From: Geoanaerobacter pelophilus | GTDB lineage: Bacteria; Desulfobacterota; Desulfuromonadia; Geobacterales; DSM-12255 | Direction: 5' to 3' | Assembly (NCBI RefSeq): GCF_018476885.1 | Contig: NZ_JAHCVJ010000008.1 | Span: 62,001-126,000 of the forward strand | DNA: 64,000 nt | Shown here: piece after piece, positions 43,221-52,346 of the stretch | How positions within the stretch are numbered: position 1 is the first letter of the stretch | Layout of the letters: each line of letters opens with the position of its first letter | Position numbers and translations under genes: made by a program | The notes under the pieces: model-generated | What the model was told of the DNA's origin: nothing | Databases searched by the model: none | What the model saw: only the letters and a program-made list of their open reading frames with translations

Positions 43221-43928
43221 TCAGTGTCCGGAGAGAGTCACAAGATAGGGGTGGTGCAGCCCCTCCTGCTCAAGAAGGGCCACTGTGACTTCATGCCCTT
43301 TACGCACGGTATTTTCCAAGTCATATTCACTATTAAGCAACACCATGAGTGGCAGGTTGCCATATAGAGAGAAACCGAAATGTTGGGCCATGGTTGCCGA
43401 AATTCGGCTCTCAAGGTCACGGCCGTATTCCTGGGTGGCAGCTACGTAATGCATGGGGAATAAGACGACTTCCGTGTCGAGGCTATTGACAAAAGCCCGT
43501 TTCTCCTCGCTTGACATCGCAGTAAAATCGGCGCCACACCAGAAACTTTCCTTGGTTGCAAGGAGTGCCCGGCAAGAAAAAGGACGGGCCTGGTAGATGC
43601 TGCAAGAGCCTCGCACGAGAAAGGGGCAGGGGCCAACCTCCTGCCGGTGCATTTTCAAGTACGATTTGAAGTCTGTTGCCATTGCCAGTATTGCCCGCAG
43701 TTGCTTAAGATGGTCCTTTAGCCGTTGCAAGCTATCATCGGTGATTGCATCGCTAATCCCCAGAGTCTCAGGCCAAGTGCAGTTCACTGCCAGCGAACAG
43801 CAGTTGCTGCAGTTGTCCGCACAGAAGACCTTGCCCCCAAGTAAGGTGTAGCCGTTAATCCAGGCAGCGTTTGTTGTCTCAGAATCCAGCTGGGACTTAC
43901 GAACCTGTTCCCTGATATTTTCACTCAT
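43221..43928 (-). CDS. YkgJ-type cysteine cluster protein (long form)
   Basis: 235 residues from the ATG at 43928 (AAGG upstream). The family pattern is spread over two blocks: CADNCSNCC and later CPFLVRGSCSIYQARPFSCR. This is the iron/zinc-chelating YkgJ family of unknown function. It follows the csp gene divergently, with 216 bp between starts. Confidence 0.8.
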   Translation of the reverse strand: MSENIREQVRKSQLDSETTNAAWINGYTLLGGKVFCADNCSNCCSLAVNCTWPETLGISDAITDDSLQRLKDHLKQLRAILAMATDFKSYLKMHRQEVGPCPFLVRGSCSIYQARPFSCRALLATKESFWCGADFTAMSSEEKRAFVNSLDTEVVLFPMHYVAATQEYGRDLESRISATMAQHFGFSLYGNLPLMVLLNSEYDLENTVRKGHEVTVALLEQEGLHHPYLVTLSGH

Positions 43929-44144
43929 CAACGAGAACCTTATTCTTTCAAAAAAAGACTTTATGCCGCAAAAGATAGGGATATTTTCTGCCTGAATCAA
44001 GAAAAAACAGGCGTATACAAAAAAATCTTGATTTCACATGGATGTATGTTAAGGTTAGTCAATTTTAAAGTTTCTAGGCCGGATGGCAGGACATCGGCAG
44101 CTGCCGGTGCATTAAAAACATAAGAAGCAGAAGGAGAAACAAGA

Positions 44145-44345
44145 ATGACGACAGGCAGAGTGAAATGGTTCAATGACAGCAAGGGGTTCGGTTTTCTTGA
44201 GCAGGATAATGGCGATGACGTTTTTGTTCATTTTTCCGCAATCCAGAGCAATGGCTTCAAGTCCCTTGCTGAAGGCGATACGGTGCAGTTCGAAATCGTT
44301 AAAGGGCCAAAAGGTCTTCAGGCATCAAATGTAACCCGCATCTAA
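44145..44345 (+). CDS. Cold-shock family RNA-binding protein
   Basis: 66 residues: the complete cold-shock domain with [15 protein letters not shown] (RNP1) and DVFVHFSAI (RNP2). It binds single-stranded nucleic acid and melts RNA structure. AGAAGGAG lies before the ATG. The 5' region from about 44040 is long and without a gene, consistent with the structured leader of csp messages. Confidence 0.93.
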   Translation: MTTGRVKWFNDSKGFGFLEQDNGDDVFVHFSAIQSNGFKSLAEGDTVQFEIVKGPKGLQASNVTRI

Positions 44346-44368
44346 CGCCTCTCAGGCAGATTTTCAAT

Positions 44369-44398
44369 AAAAGGCTCCGTTTGGCGGGGCCTTTTCTA
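44369..44398 (+). terminator. Terminator after the cold-shock gene
   Basis: AAAAGGCTCCG folds imperfectly with CGGGGCCTTTT, followed by TCTATT. It is 24 bp past the stop. Confidence 0.7.
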
Positions 44399-44443
44399 TT
44401 CCGACCGTATTTGATCAGATAATCAGCGTAAGCGGGGATGCTC

Positions 44444-44806
44444 ATGAAAAAACTTACAATCTTTCTCTTGTTGATAGCCGCTACGGCATATGGTGAGATT
44501 TATCGCTGGACCGACTCCAAAGGAACCACCCATTTTACCAACAGCATCTATGAGATTCCAGACCGGTATCGTGCCAAGGCGAAACCGGTCGATCTTGGAA
44601 TCCCTGAGCAAAAGAGTGACCAACCGCAACCTCCGCAGGCCTCACCAGTTGCAGTTCCGTCCCAGCAAGCCTCTGCGCCTGCAGCTGCGGCAACACTGCC
44701 ACCGCCTGCCTTACCTGCACAAGTAAAAGAATCTGTACGAGAACGGCCAATTGTGAGAACAAATAAAAGCTTCAGGCCAGCCAGAAGGTCGAGCGAACAA
44801 GAGTAA
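44444..44806 (+). CDS. DUF4124-domain secreted protein
   Basis: 120 residues from the ATG at 44444; an ATG two codons upstream is equally possible. A signal peptide (KLTIFLLLIAATAYG) precedes EIYRWTDSKGTTHFTNSI, the DUF4124 motif, then a long Pro/Gln/Ala-rich tail ending in basic residues. Function is unknown; members are periplasmic. It is transcribed after the csp terminator. Confidence 0.75.
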   Translation: MKKLTIFLLLIAATAYGEIYRWTDSKGTTHFTNSIYEIPDRYRAKAKPVDLGIPEQKSDQPQPPQASPVAVPSQQASAPAAAATLPPPALPAQVKESVRERPIVRTNKSFRPARRSSEQE

Positions 44807-44890
44807 TACGCGTCATTTCTGGTAAATCATGCGGAAAGCTGGTGGGGTGGTATACTTATAAAAAAGCCAATGCAGCGGAAGGAGATGGCC

Positions 44891-45073
44891 ATGTCATTTG
44901 AAAAAACCTGGTATTCCCTCAACGAGGCTATCGAGAAGTTCGGTTTGGAAAAGGGGCTGATTCTGAAATGGATCGAAGATGGTCTGGTTCGTGCTGAGGA
45001 AATAGACGGAAAAGTCGAGAGGGTGAACGTTGATGATCTGGATCTGAAGGTTCAGGAAATGACCGGAATCTGA
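44891..45073 (+). CDS. Small HTH (MerR/excisionase-like) protein
   Basis: 60 residues from the ATG at 44891 (AAGGAG 6 bp upstream). TWYSLNEAIEKFGLEKGLIL, then KWIEDGLVRAEEIDG reads like a MerR-type winged helix without an effector domain, and RVNVDDLDLKVQEM completes it. Likely a small DNA-binding or adaptor protein. Confidence 0.65.
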   Translation: MSFEKTWYSLNEAIEKFGLEKGLILKWIEDGLVRAEEIDGKVERVNVDDLDLKVQEMTGI

Positions 45074-45110
45074 CAGGGATTGAGAGCTTTAAGCAGGCAC
45101 TCAATCCCTG
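45074..45110 (+). terminator. Hairpin after the small HTH gene
   Basis: CAGGGATTGAG pairs perfectly with CTCAATCCCTG around a 15-nt loop directly after the stop. No T tract follows, so termination strength is uncertain. Confidence 0.5.
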
Positions 45111-45128
45111 TCGCGTTGAGATTTAAGG

Positions 45129-45437
45129 TTATTTCTTTTTGAGCGGGCTCTGTTTCCAGTAAATCCCTAGTACTTCACGCTCCTTGGCGCTCAGCTTTGC
45201 GCCGCGGGTCTCCATCTCTCTCTGGATTGCCGACATATCTTTTCCTGCTGACAACGCCTCGTCAATTTTGGAGCTCTTGTGACAGGTGGTACAGTTCTTA
45301 TCGATTATGGATCGGGCCTTACTGAAATCGCCACCCCGAACATTGCCAAGATTGGTACCTGCTTTAGCTGGGTCAACCGCCAAGGCAGGTGCAGCTGTCA
45401 CAAGAAGTAAAAGTGAGGCAATAACTGCTTTTATCAT
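45129..45437 (-). CDS. Periplasmic monoheme c-type cytochrome
   Basis: 102 residues. The signal peptide ends PALA. One heme motif CTTCH is present in IIDKNCTTCHKSS, with a distal Met possibly in AGKDMSAI or REMETRG. It would carry electrons in the periplasm. It is 58 bp downstream of the fumarase gene, which suggests one transcript but no functional link. Confidence 0.82.
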   Translation of the reverse strand: MIKAVIASLLLLVTAAPALAVDPAKAGTNLGNVRGGDFSKARSIIDKNCTTCHKSSKIDEALSAGKDMSAIQREMETRGAKLSAKEREVLGIYWKQSPLKKK

Positions 45438-45495
45438 ATCATTCCTCCCATCTGATTATTTCCCCCCGGTAGCAATTTACCGAGGGGCGTTACCA

Positions 45496-47121
45496 TCAGA
45501 GGCCCAGCTGTTTAAAGAAGTCGTTTCCTTTGTCATCAACCAGAATAAATGCCGGGAAGTCTTCCACTTCAATCTTCCAGACTGCTTCCATTCCCAGTTC
45601 AGGGAAGTCGATGCACTCCACTTTTTTGATGTTCTCTTCAGCTAAAACTGCAGCCGGGCCACCGATAGAGCCGAGGTAGAAGCCACCATGCTTCTTACAG
45701 GCATCGGTAACCTGCTGGCTCCGGTTTCCTTTGGCGATCATGATCATGGAGCCGCCATTGGCCTGGAGCAGATCGACATAGGAGTCCATCCTTCCGGCAG
45801 TAGTCGGGCCGAACGAGCCGGATGCTTTGCCCGGCGGAGTTTTGGCCGGACCGGCATAGTAGATCGGGTGGTTCTTGAGGTATTCTGGGAGCGGTTTGCC
45901 GGAGTCAAGGATCTCTTTGAACTTGGCGTGGGCAATGTCCCGGCCGACTACGATGGTGCCGTTCAGCAACAGCGGGGTGGATACCGGATGCTTGGTCAGT
46001 TCGGCCAGGATATCCTTCATCGGCTGGTTGAGGTCAATCTTGACGCCGTGGCTATGCTTGCCACGATACTGCTCAGGGATGAAACGGCCGGGATTACGGT
46101 CCATCTCTTCGACGAACAGGCCCTCTTTGGTTATTTTTGCCTTGATGTTGCGGTCTGCTGAGCAGGAAACAGCCATTCCCACTGGGCAGGAGGCGCCGTG
46201 GCGGGGGAGACGGATGACGCGGATGTCGTGGGCAAAGTATTTTCCGCCGAACTGAGCGCCGATGCCCAGCTTGTAGGCCTCCTGCAGGAGTTTTTCCTCC
46301 AGTTCCAGATCGCGGAACGCCTGGCCGTGCTCGTTGCCTTTGGTTGGGAGTTCATCGAGGTATTTGGCAGAGGCCAGTTTAACCGCCTTCATGCAGGCGT
46401 CGGCAGAGGTGCCGCCGACAACAACGGCGATATGATACGGCGGACAGGCTGCAGTGCCGAGGTACTTCATCTTGCCGACCAGGAACTTGACCAGGGTGTC
46501 AGGATTGAGCAGTGCCTTGGTTTCCTGGAACAGGGAGGTCTTGTTGGCCGAGCCGCCCCCTTTGGCCATGAACAGGAACTTGTAGTAGTCGCCGTCAACT
46601 GCCTGGATGTCGATCTGAGCCGGCAGGTTGGTGCCGGTGTTGATCTCCTCGTACATATCAAGCGCTACGGTCTGGGAGTAGCGGAGGTTCTCCTCGGTGT
46701 AGGTCTTGTAGACCCCCTTGGAGAGGTATTCTTCATCCTTGCCGCCGGTCCAGACCTGCTGTCCCTTTTTTGCGACGATCGTAGCTGTACCGGTATCCTG
46801 GCAGATCGGGAGTTCGAAGTTGGCAGAAATCTCGGCGTTGCGCAGAAAGGCGAGTGCAACCCCTTTGTCGTTCTGTGATGATTCCGGATCGCGGAGGATC
46901 TTGGCCACCGACTCGTTATGTGTGGGGCGTAGCAGGAACGAAACATCACGCATAGCCTCATTGGCGAGGATCGTCAATGCCTCGGGGCACACCCGGACAA
47001 CATCTTTTCCGGCGAACTGCTCCACGGTTACATACTGCTCTGATCCCTCAATCTTGCGGTACTTGGTCTCATCTTTGCCGAGCGGGTAAGGGTCCTGGTA
47101 GACAAACGGTTTTGTTGCCAT
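45496..47121 (-). CDS. Class I fumarate hydratase (iron-sulfur)
   Basis: 541 residues; AAGGAG before the ATG. Both FumA/B-type halves are present on one chain: [57 protein letters not shown] and [12 protein letters not shown]. The conserved cysteines ([18 protein letters not shown]) are the likely [4Fe-4S] ligands. It hydrates fumarate to malate in the TCA cycle, used by Geobacter for acetate oxidation and, in reverse, for fumarate respiration. Oxygen-labile clusters suit an anaerobe. Confidence 0.92.
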   Translation of the reverse strand: MATKPFVYQDPYPLGKDETKYRKIEGSEQYVTVEQFAGKDVVRVCPEALTILANEAMRDVSFLLRPTHNESVAKILRDPESSQNDKGVALAFLRNAEISANFELPICQDTGTATIVAKKGQQVWTGGKDEEYLSKGVYKTYTEENLRYSQTVALDMYEEINTGTNLPAQIDIQAVDGDYYKFLFMAKGGGSANKTSLFQETKALLNPDTLVKFLVGKMKYLGTAACPPYHIAVVVGGTSADACMKAVKLASAKYLDELPTKGNEHGQAFRDLELEEKLLQEAYKLGIGAQFGGKYFAHDIRVIRLPRHGASCPVGMAVSCSADRNIKAKITKEGLFVEEMDRNPGRFIPEQYRGKHSHGVKIDLNQPMKDILAELTKHPVSTPLLLNGTIVVGRDIAHAKFKEILDSGKPLPEYLKNHPIYYAGPAKTPPGKASGSFGPTTAGRMDSYVDLLQANGGSMIMIAKGNRSQQVTDACKKHGGFYLGSIGGPAAVLAEENIKKVECIDFPELGMEAVWKIEVEDFPAFILVDDKGNDFFKQLGL

Positions 47122-47244
47122 TGCATCTAACTCCTTTCCATGGGGATATTAACAAAGCAGTGCCTGTGTATTCTGTATACGGTTTCCGGCGGAATAATAT
47201 TGGAAAAAACTGATTTTGTCGAGCGGGAAGTTGGGGAGCATGCA

Positions 47245-47272
47245 ACAAAAAGCCCGCCGGTAAGGGCGGGCT
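47245..47272 (-). terminator. Terminator downstream of metY
   Basis: On the minus strand AGCCCGCC folds with GGCGGGCT, followed by TTTTTG. It lies 44 bp beyond the metY stop. Confidence 0.8.
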
Positions 47273-47315
47273 GAGGAGTGTGAACAGGAACTGGAGCGGT
47301 TGGCCTAGTGGGAAG

Positions 47316-48602
47316 CTATGGTTGCTGGCTCTTGGCCAATGCCTGATCAATGTCTTCAATAATATCGTCAATATGCTCGATGCCAACGGAAAGCCGGATC
47401 AGGTCAGGAGTAACGCCTGACGATATCTGCTGCTCCTCGCTGAGCTGGCGGTGGGTGGTGCTTGCTGGGTGCAGAACACAACTCCGGGCATCGCCGACGT
47501 GAACCACCAGGGCGATAAGTTGACAGCTCTCCATGAAGATTTTGCCGGCAGGGGCGCCACCCTTGATGCCGAAGGTGAGTACGCCACTGCACCCTTTCGG
47601 CAGGTATTTCTTGGCCCGCTCAAAGCTTGGGTGGCTCGGCAAGCCCGGATAGCTGACCCAGCTAACTGCGGGATGTGCCTCCAGGTGTTTTGCCACTGCC
47701 AGGGCGTTGTCGCTGTGGCGTTGCATCCGTAACGGCAAAGTCTGCAATCCCTGGTTAAACATGAAAGAATTCATTGGTCCAGGCGAAACCCCCAAGTCAC
47801 GCATCAGCTGCACCCGCGCCTTGATGATGTAGGCAGCAGGGCCGAAGGTTTTTACATACTGGAGTCCGTGATAGCTGGTATCCGGCTCTGTCAGTTCCGG
47901 AAAGTTTCCGTTGTCCCAATTGAAGTTGCCACCATCTACAATAACGCCGCCTACGCTTGTTGCATGGCCGTCAATGTACTTTGTGGTGGAATGGACAATG
48001 ATGTTGGCGCCGAAATCGAACGGGCGGCAGAGATAAGGTGTGGCAAAGGTGCTGTCAATGATCAGAGGGACTTTTTTCTCTTTAGCAATTGCACTGAATT
48101 TTTCAAAGTCGAGGACATTGAGCCCTGGATTGCCGATGGTCTCGGCGAAAACGGCGCGGGTATTGTGGCGGAACGCCTTAAGGATTTCATCTGCCGGCGC
48201 TTCCGGATCGACAAAGGTCACCTCGATTCCCATCTTGGGGAGTGTTGCGGCAAAGAGATTGTAGGTGCCGCCGTAAAGGGTGCTTGCCGTGATAAAGTGT
48301 TGGCCTGCCTGGCAGATATTGAAGATGGAGAGTGTTGTGGCAGCCTGTCCTGACGAGGTGCCAAGGGCTGCAACCCCTCCCTCCATCATGGCGATCTTCT
48401 TTTCAAAGGCGTCGGTGGTCGGGTTGCCCAGACGGGTGTAAAAATGGCCCGCGACTTCCAGGTCGAACAGCTTCGCCACATAATCAGCGCTGTCGTACTT
48501 GAATGTAGTGCTTTGACAGATGGTTACAACCCGCGGATCGCCAGGTTTCGGGTCATATCCCCCCTGGATGGCCTGGGTTTCGATCTTCCAGTTCTTGCTC
48601 AT
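47316..48602 (-). CDS. metY: O-acetylhomoserine sulfhydrylase
   Basis: 428 residues; GGAGGAAGAGT precedes the ATG. It is a PLP enzyme of the Cys/Met metabolism family: ETQAIQGGYDP, PLIIDSTFATPYLCRP, the lysine in HSTTKYIDGHA, and GDARSCVLHPASTTHRQL. The length and the C-terminal insertion near FGIKGG match the MetY group, which joins sulfide to O-acetylhomoserine to make homocysteine. No SAM riboswitch was found upstream. A cystathionine synthase is the less likely alternative. Confidence 0.88.
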   Translation of the reverse strand: MSKNWKIETQAIQGGYDPKPGDPRVVTICQSTTFKYDSADYVAKLFDLEVAGHFYTRLGNPTTDAFEKKIAMMEGGVAALGTSSGQAATTLSIFNICQAGQHFITASTLYGGTYNLFAATLPKMGIEVTFVDPEAPADEILKAFRHNTRAVFAETIGNPGLNVLDFEKFSAIAKEKKVPLIIDSTFATPYLCRPFDFGANIIVHSTTKYIDGHATSVGGVIVDGGNFNWDNGNFPELTEPDTSYHGLQYVKTFGPAAYIIKARVQLMRDLGVSPGPMNSFMFNQGLQTLPLRMQRHSDNALAVAKHLEAHPAVSWVSYPGLPSHPSFERAKKYLPKGCSGVLTFGIKGGAPAGKIFMESCQLIALVVHVGDARSCVLHPASTTHRQLSEEQQISSGVTPDLIRLSVGIEHIDDIIEDIDQALAKSQQP

Positions 48603-48941
48603 ACTCTTCCTCCGGAAAAAAGTATTGCGACATGGTTGGGCATCATAACAGAAGAGGTTTGCAAGTTAAACAGGTAATAAGCCTGCACAAGCGGATTACC
48701 GTGATGCTGTTATCAATTGATTTCAAGGCGCATAACTATCGATCTCGGAAAATTTACTCTATCTCAAAAGAAGAAATCGTTACCTCAATTGCGGTGGAAA
48801 AGGGTCATTGTAAATACAAGAGTTGTATCGTAAGTGTAACGATATCAGGTTGTTGTTGCTTTGGTTATGGTTTGGCATGGCTAGTGAACAAGACAAGATG
48901 ATTCAAGGTGTACAAACAACGCCATTAAAGGAGAAACCCAG
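48603..48941. other. Divergent intergenic region, 339 bp
   Basis: This lies between metY and the cytochrome c7 gene. The 89-codon opening at 48632-48901 has no family or ribosome site and is judged spurious. The region is AT-rich towards ppcA and must hold promoters for both genes, but no clear -35/-10 pair was chosen. Confidence 0.4.
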
Positions 48942-49202
48942 ATGAAAAGAATTATTATTGCCATGTTTGCCCTTGTTGCCTTTGCCGGAACCGCTTTTGC
49001 CGCAGATGTGATCGAGATGAAGAAGGGGGTAAAGTTTAATCACAAAGCCCATCAGGCTGCAGCTGGTGACTGCAAGAAGTGCCATGAGCAAGCTCCTGGT
49101 AAAATCGCCGGATTTGGTAAGGATTGGGCGCATAAGAACTGCAAGGGTTGTCACGCTGACATGAAGAAGGGGCCTACTTCCTGTAAAGAGTGCCACAAAT
49201 AA
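48942..49202 (+). CDS. PpcA-type periplasmic triheme cytochrome c7
   Basis: 86 residues; AAAGGAG before the ATG. After the signal peptide (LVAFAGTAFA) the mature protein of about 66 residues has three heme motifs: CKKCH, CKGCH and CKECH, with VKFNHKAHQ supplying axial histidines. It aligns well with Geobacter PpcA, an abundant periplasmic carrier linking inner-membrane quinol oxidation to outer-membrane cytochromes during Fe(III) respiration. A strong terminator follows, so it is monocistronic. Confidence 0.9.
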   Translation: MKRIIIAMFALVAFAGTAFAADVIEMKKGVKFNHKAHQAAAGDCKKCHEQAPGKIAGFGKDWAHKNCKGCHADMKKGPTSCKECHK

Positions 49203-49224
49203 TATCTGAGCAGAAAAGTGTCTG

Positions 49225-49258
49225 AAAGGAGGTAACGCTTGCGTTACCTCCTTTTTTT
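49225..49258. terminator. Strong hairpin terminator after the c7 cytochrome
   Basis: AAAGGAGGTAACG pairs perfectly with CGTTACCTCCTTT around 4 nt, followed by a run of T. It is shared with the convergent gene at 49257. Confidence 0.9.
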
Positions 49259-49850
49259 ATTTGAAACGTAAAATAAACCTGGTGCCAATCACTTCTTCGT
49301 CGGACTTTGTCCCCGGTTGGAGTGGCCCTTTGAGAACGTTCTGATCATAGTAAAGATTCAGGTCTATTTGGCGTCCGAGACGCAGACCCAATTCACCGGT
49401 CCAGGTGAGGTTGTTCGGTGACAGGCGCAGGATTTCGTGGCGTCCGGGAGTGGCTGGCGTTGCAGCTCCTCCGGGGGTGCGTCCCTCGGTTGTTCCGTAA
49501 TTGTAAATCGGCAGCTTCGTCGCAAATCCCAGATAAAACATGTCGGAAAGTCTGAGCTTGCCTCCGGCCTGGGCATGCAGCTTGTGGGTGATATCCTCAT
49601 AGCCGCTGCCCAATTCGCGTTGGTGTGCCGTATGGCTGACCCCTACCTCAGGTTCTACTGTGAGCGCTGGTCCGGATTTAACAGCAAGGCCGCCAGAAGT
49701 AAGAAGCTTGTCTGGTTCCAGTTTTCTGCTGAAACCGGACAGTGCCGGAATAGTGCGGCTTAGCGGCTCATCCTCTACTGCAGACGCGACCCCGGAAGAG
49801 AATAAAACTACCAATGCTGTGATTGCTACCAGTTGCACACGATACTTCAT
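49257..49850 (-). CDS. Outer-membrane beta-barrel-like protein of unknown function
   Basis: 197 residues from the ATG at 49850 (GAGGGG upstream). The signal peptide ends SGVASA. Alternating strands with aromatic girdles (GGKLRLSDMFYLGFATKLPI, TWTGELGLRLGRQIDLNLYY) and the terminal RFILRFK, ending in a basic residue after Phe, suggest a small barrel of six to eight strands. The family was not recognised. It converges with the c7 cytochrome and is divergent from hcp. Confidence 0.6.
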   Translation of the reverse strand: MKYRVQLVAITALVVLFSSGVASAVEDEPLSRTIPALSGFSRKLEPDKLLTSGGLAVKSGPALTVEPEVGVSHTAHQRELGSGYEDITHKLHAQAGGKLRLSDMFYLGFATKLPIYNYGTTEGRTPGGAATPATPGRHEILRLSPNNLTWTGELGLRLGRQIDLNLYYDQNVLKGPLQPGTKSDEEVIGTRFILRFK

Positions 49851-49906
49851 AGCAACACCCCTCAATTGCACTGTATCACAAACCGCCATCTCCGAAAATC
49901 GCGTTT

Positions 49907-49922
49907 CTTGACCGAGGTCAAG
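49907..49922. promoter_or_regulatory. HcpR-type operator palindrome
   Basis: CTTGACC-GA-GGTCAAG is a perfect 7-bp inverted repeat, matching the TTGACC-N2-GGTCAA signal known for HcpR (CRP/FNR family) in metal-reducing Deltaproteobacteria. It lies 117 bp upstream of hcp. A half site, CTTGACCTC, follows at 49947. HcpR responds to nitrite or NO stress. Confidence 0.75.
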
Positions 49923-50039
49923 GTTAGCAGAAGCTGGTTATTGTAACTTGACCTCACCAGCAAAATGCGCCAGTGGCAAAAGATGGTAGAGTTTATAGTA
50001 ACCAACCGAAACCGAATTTAAGAGAGGGAGGTATTAACA

Positions 50040-51683
50040 ATGAGTATGTTTTGTAACCAGTGCGAGCAGGCTGCGAACGGGGTAGGGTGTTCAATTTCGG
50101 GGGTGTGCGGCAAGAAGCCTGATGTTGCGGCGTTGCAGGATTTACTACTGTATACTCTAAAAGGGGTCTCGCTATATGCAACCAAGGCCCGTGAATTGGG
50201 CGCTAAAGACGAGGCAATTGACCGCTTTGTTGTTGAGGGGCTTTTTACCACCGTTACCAACGTTGATTTTGACCCGGCTCATATAGAGAAAGCTATTCGC
50301 AAAGGCATTGAGTTGCGTGGGCAGGCCAAGACGCTTTATGAGAGTGCCTGCAGCGCGAAAGGGCTTGCTCCGGCACAGATCACAGCAGCTCAGGCTGTTT
50401 TTGCGCCGGCAGCGGACCTTGCCGGACTTATTCGCCAAGGTGAAGAACATGGTCTTAATTCCCTGCATGTCAACGAAGACATCCGCTCAGTAATTGAAAT
50501 TCTCAGTTTTGGTCTGAAGGGGATGGCTGCCTATATGGACCATGCGCTGATTCTCGGCAGAACCGATGAAGAGGTGCTCGCCTTTTTTCACAAGGCACTG
50601 GCTGCTACTACCGATACTGGCCTGGGGCTGATGGATTTCGTGGGGCTTGCCATGGAATGTGGCAAGCATAACCTGCGTACCATGGAAATCCTGAACCAAG
50701 GGCATGTCGAGACCTATGGCCACCCGGTACCGACTCCGGTTAACCTCGGAACCCGCGCAGGCAAGGCGATTCTCGTCTCCGGTCACGACCTTAAGATGCT
50801 TGAGGAGCTGCTGAAACAGACCGAGGGGAAAGGGGTGAACATCTATACCCATGGTGAGATGATCCCGGCACATGCCTATCCTGGGCTCAAGAAATACTCC
50901 AATTTGGTCGGCAATTTCGGCGGTGCCTGGCAGGATCAGGCCAAGGAATTTGTCAATTTCCCTGGGGCCATCATTTTCAATACTAATTGCATTCAGCGCC
51001 CGGCTGATTCTTACAAAGACCGACTCTTTACCTGGGGTCTGGTACAGTGGCCTGATGTTAAGCATGTCGAAGGATGGGACTTCTCTGCTGTAATTGCCAA
51101 GGCGCAAGAGTTCCCAGGTTTCCCGGAAAATCCCGGCCAGGAGATTCTCGTCGGATTTGGACATAACGCAGTGCTTGGGGTTGCCGACAAGGTGATCGAT
51201 GCCGTTAAAGCAGGCGCAATCAAGCGATTCTTCTTGATCGGCGGCTGTGATGGCGCCAAGCCTGGCCGGAATTATTATACCGAATTTGCTGAGAAAGTGC
51301 CCAACGACTGTGTCATTTTGACTCTTGCCTGTGGCAAGTATCGGTTTAATAAACTTGATTTTGGCGACATTGGCGGTATCCCTCGCCTGCTCGACATCGG
51401 GCAGTGCAATGATGCCTACTCAGCAATCCAGATTGCTGTCGCCTTGGCCGGCGCCTTCAACTGCGGGGTTAACGAATTGCCGCTTTCTTTCATCCTTTCC
51501 TGGTATGAGCAGAAGGCAGTTGTCATTCTGCTGACCCTGTTTCATCTGGGGATCAAGAACATCAAGCTTGGTCCGACATTGCCGGCTTTCATAACGCCCA
51601 ATGTACTCAATTTCCTGGTAGAGAACTTCAATGTCGGTCCGATCACCAATGCTGAAGACGACCTTCGGGCTGCTTTGGCATGA
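50040..51683 (+). CDS. hcp: Hybrid cluster protein (hydroxylamine reductase)
   Basis: 547 residues; GAGGGAGG before the ATG. The N-terminal cluster cysteines are C5, C8, C17 and C23 (MFCNQCEQA, GCSISGVC). Hybrid-cluster ligands are visible in THGEMIPAHAYP, NTNCIQRP, LACGKYR and DIGQCNDAY. Hcp reduces NO or hydroxylamine in the cytoplasm and protects against nitrosative stress. The HcpR-like palindrome upstream fits this. Confidence 0.95.
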   Translation: MSMFCNQCEQAANGVGCSISGVCGKKPDVAALQDLLLYTLKGVSLYATKARELGAKDEAIDRFVVEGLFTTVTNVDFDPAHIEKAIRKGIELRGQAKTLYESACSAKGLAPAQITAAQAVFAPAADLAGLIRQGEEHGLNSLHVNEDIRSVIEILSFGLKGMAAYMDHALILGRTDEEVLAFFHKALAATTDTGLGLMDFVGLAMECGKHNLRTMEILNQGHVETYGHPVPTPVNLGTRAGKAILVSGHDLKMLEELLKQTEGKGVNIYTHGEMIPAHAYPGLKKYSNLVGNFGGAWQDQAKEFVNFPGAIIFNTNCIQRPADSYKDRLFTWGLVQWPDVKHVEGWDFSAVIAKAQEFPGFPENPGQEILVGFGHNAVLGVADKVIDAVKAGAIKRFFLIGGCDGAKPGRNYYTEFAEKVPNDCVILTLACGKYRFNKLDFGDIGGIPRLLDIGQCNDAYSAIQIAVALAGAFNCGVNELPLSFILSWYEQKAVVILLTLFHLGIKNIKLGPTLPAFITPNVLNFLVENFNVGPITNAEDDLRAALA

Positions 51684-51709
51684 CAACGATCATTGATTGA
51701 AACAAAGAA

Positions 51710-51736
51710 GGCTCGCTGAACAGGCGGGCCTTTTTT
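51710..51736 (+). terminator. Terminator after hcp
   Basis: GGCTCGC folds with GCGGGCC (one G-T pair) around a 7-nt loop, followed by TTTTTT. It is 26 bp after the stop. Confidence 0.85.
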
Positions 51737-51950
51737 GTTTCTCGCCGGTATTAATGATCTTCCCGCAGAAATATTTTAATAATTTTAATCTTGATTTTTG
51801 TCGTCTTTTCTTACATTTTGCATAAACAGGGGATTGTGTCGAGTTTTATGCGCTCTCTTAAAGTTCGGTTATTTAAATGCTTAGACGTATTCGCATTGTT
51901 TGTGCATATCTGTTAGCAGCCAGGAAAATTTGCAGAAAGGGGATTGTGAG

Positions 51951-52166
51951 ATGATGATCCTTGTGCGGTATTTGGACGGTACTTACGACATGGTTATGAA
52001 TTATCACCTCGATGATTTGATAAGAGATAACCGTATCATCGGCTTTGAAAGAGCTAACCGCTGGGTCACCATTGGGCTTGATCCGGTACGTGGCTCAGGA
52101 GGGATTTATCTCGGCCAGGACCGACGCTTGGTTGAGGAGCAAGAATCTTCGCCAGTGTTTTCCTAA
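51951..52166 (+). CDS. Small protein, paralogue A (MxxLVRY family)
   Basis: 71 residues: MMILVRYLDGTYDMV, HLDDLIRDNRIIGFERANRW and GGIYLGQDRRL. It aligns with the gene at 52347 from its first residue, which supports the start here. The beta-strand core with a short helix looks like a small cytoplasmic domain; no known fold was assigned. Proteins like it, with an LVRY.DGT.DMV start and a terminal DRR, are frequent in Geobacter. It lies after a 267-bp AT-rich gap with no other gene seen. Confidence 0.6.
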   Translation: MMILVRYLDGTYDMVMNYHLDDLIRDNRIIGFERANRWVTIGLDPVRGSGGIYLGQDRRLVEEQESSPVFS

Positions 52167-52219
52167 TTTTTTTAGGGTGCGATCTTAATTGAATAATGTT
52201 TATTAACTAAAAAAAACTG

Positions 52220-52249
52220 TTGCATGGATATTTTAGGCTACGTTATACT
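52220..52249 (+). promoter_or_regulatory. Sigma-70 promoter for paralogue B
   Basis: TTGCAT (52220-52225), an 18-bp spacer and TATACT (52244-52249) lie about 98 bp upstream of the gene at 52347. Confidence 0.5.
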
Positions 52250-52346
52250 GCAGTCCTTCCGCGATCCTGTCATCTGCCTGATAGAATAAATCTGTCTCAA
52301 ACCCGTATAGGCAACATTTTCACGTTTTCCAGAGGAGGAGATGACG

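Noticed and set aside
48603-48800. SAM riboswitch before metY
   Set aside because: Looked for the paired stems of SAM-I/SAM-II leaders; none seen.
48632-48901. 89-codon opening upstream of the c7 cytochrome
   Set aside because: No ribosome site, Cys-rich tail of no family, and it fills a promoter region.
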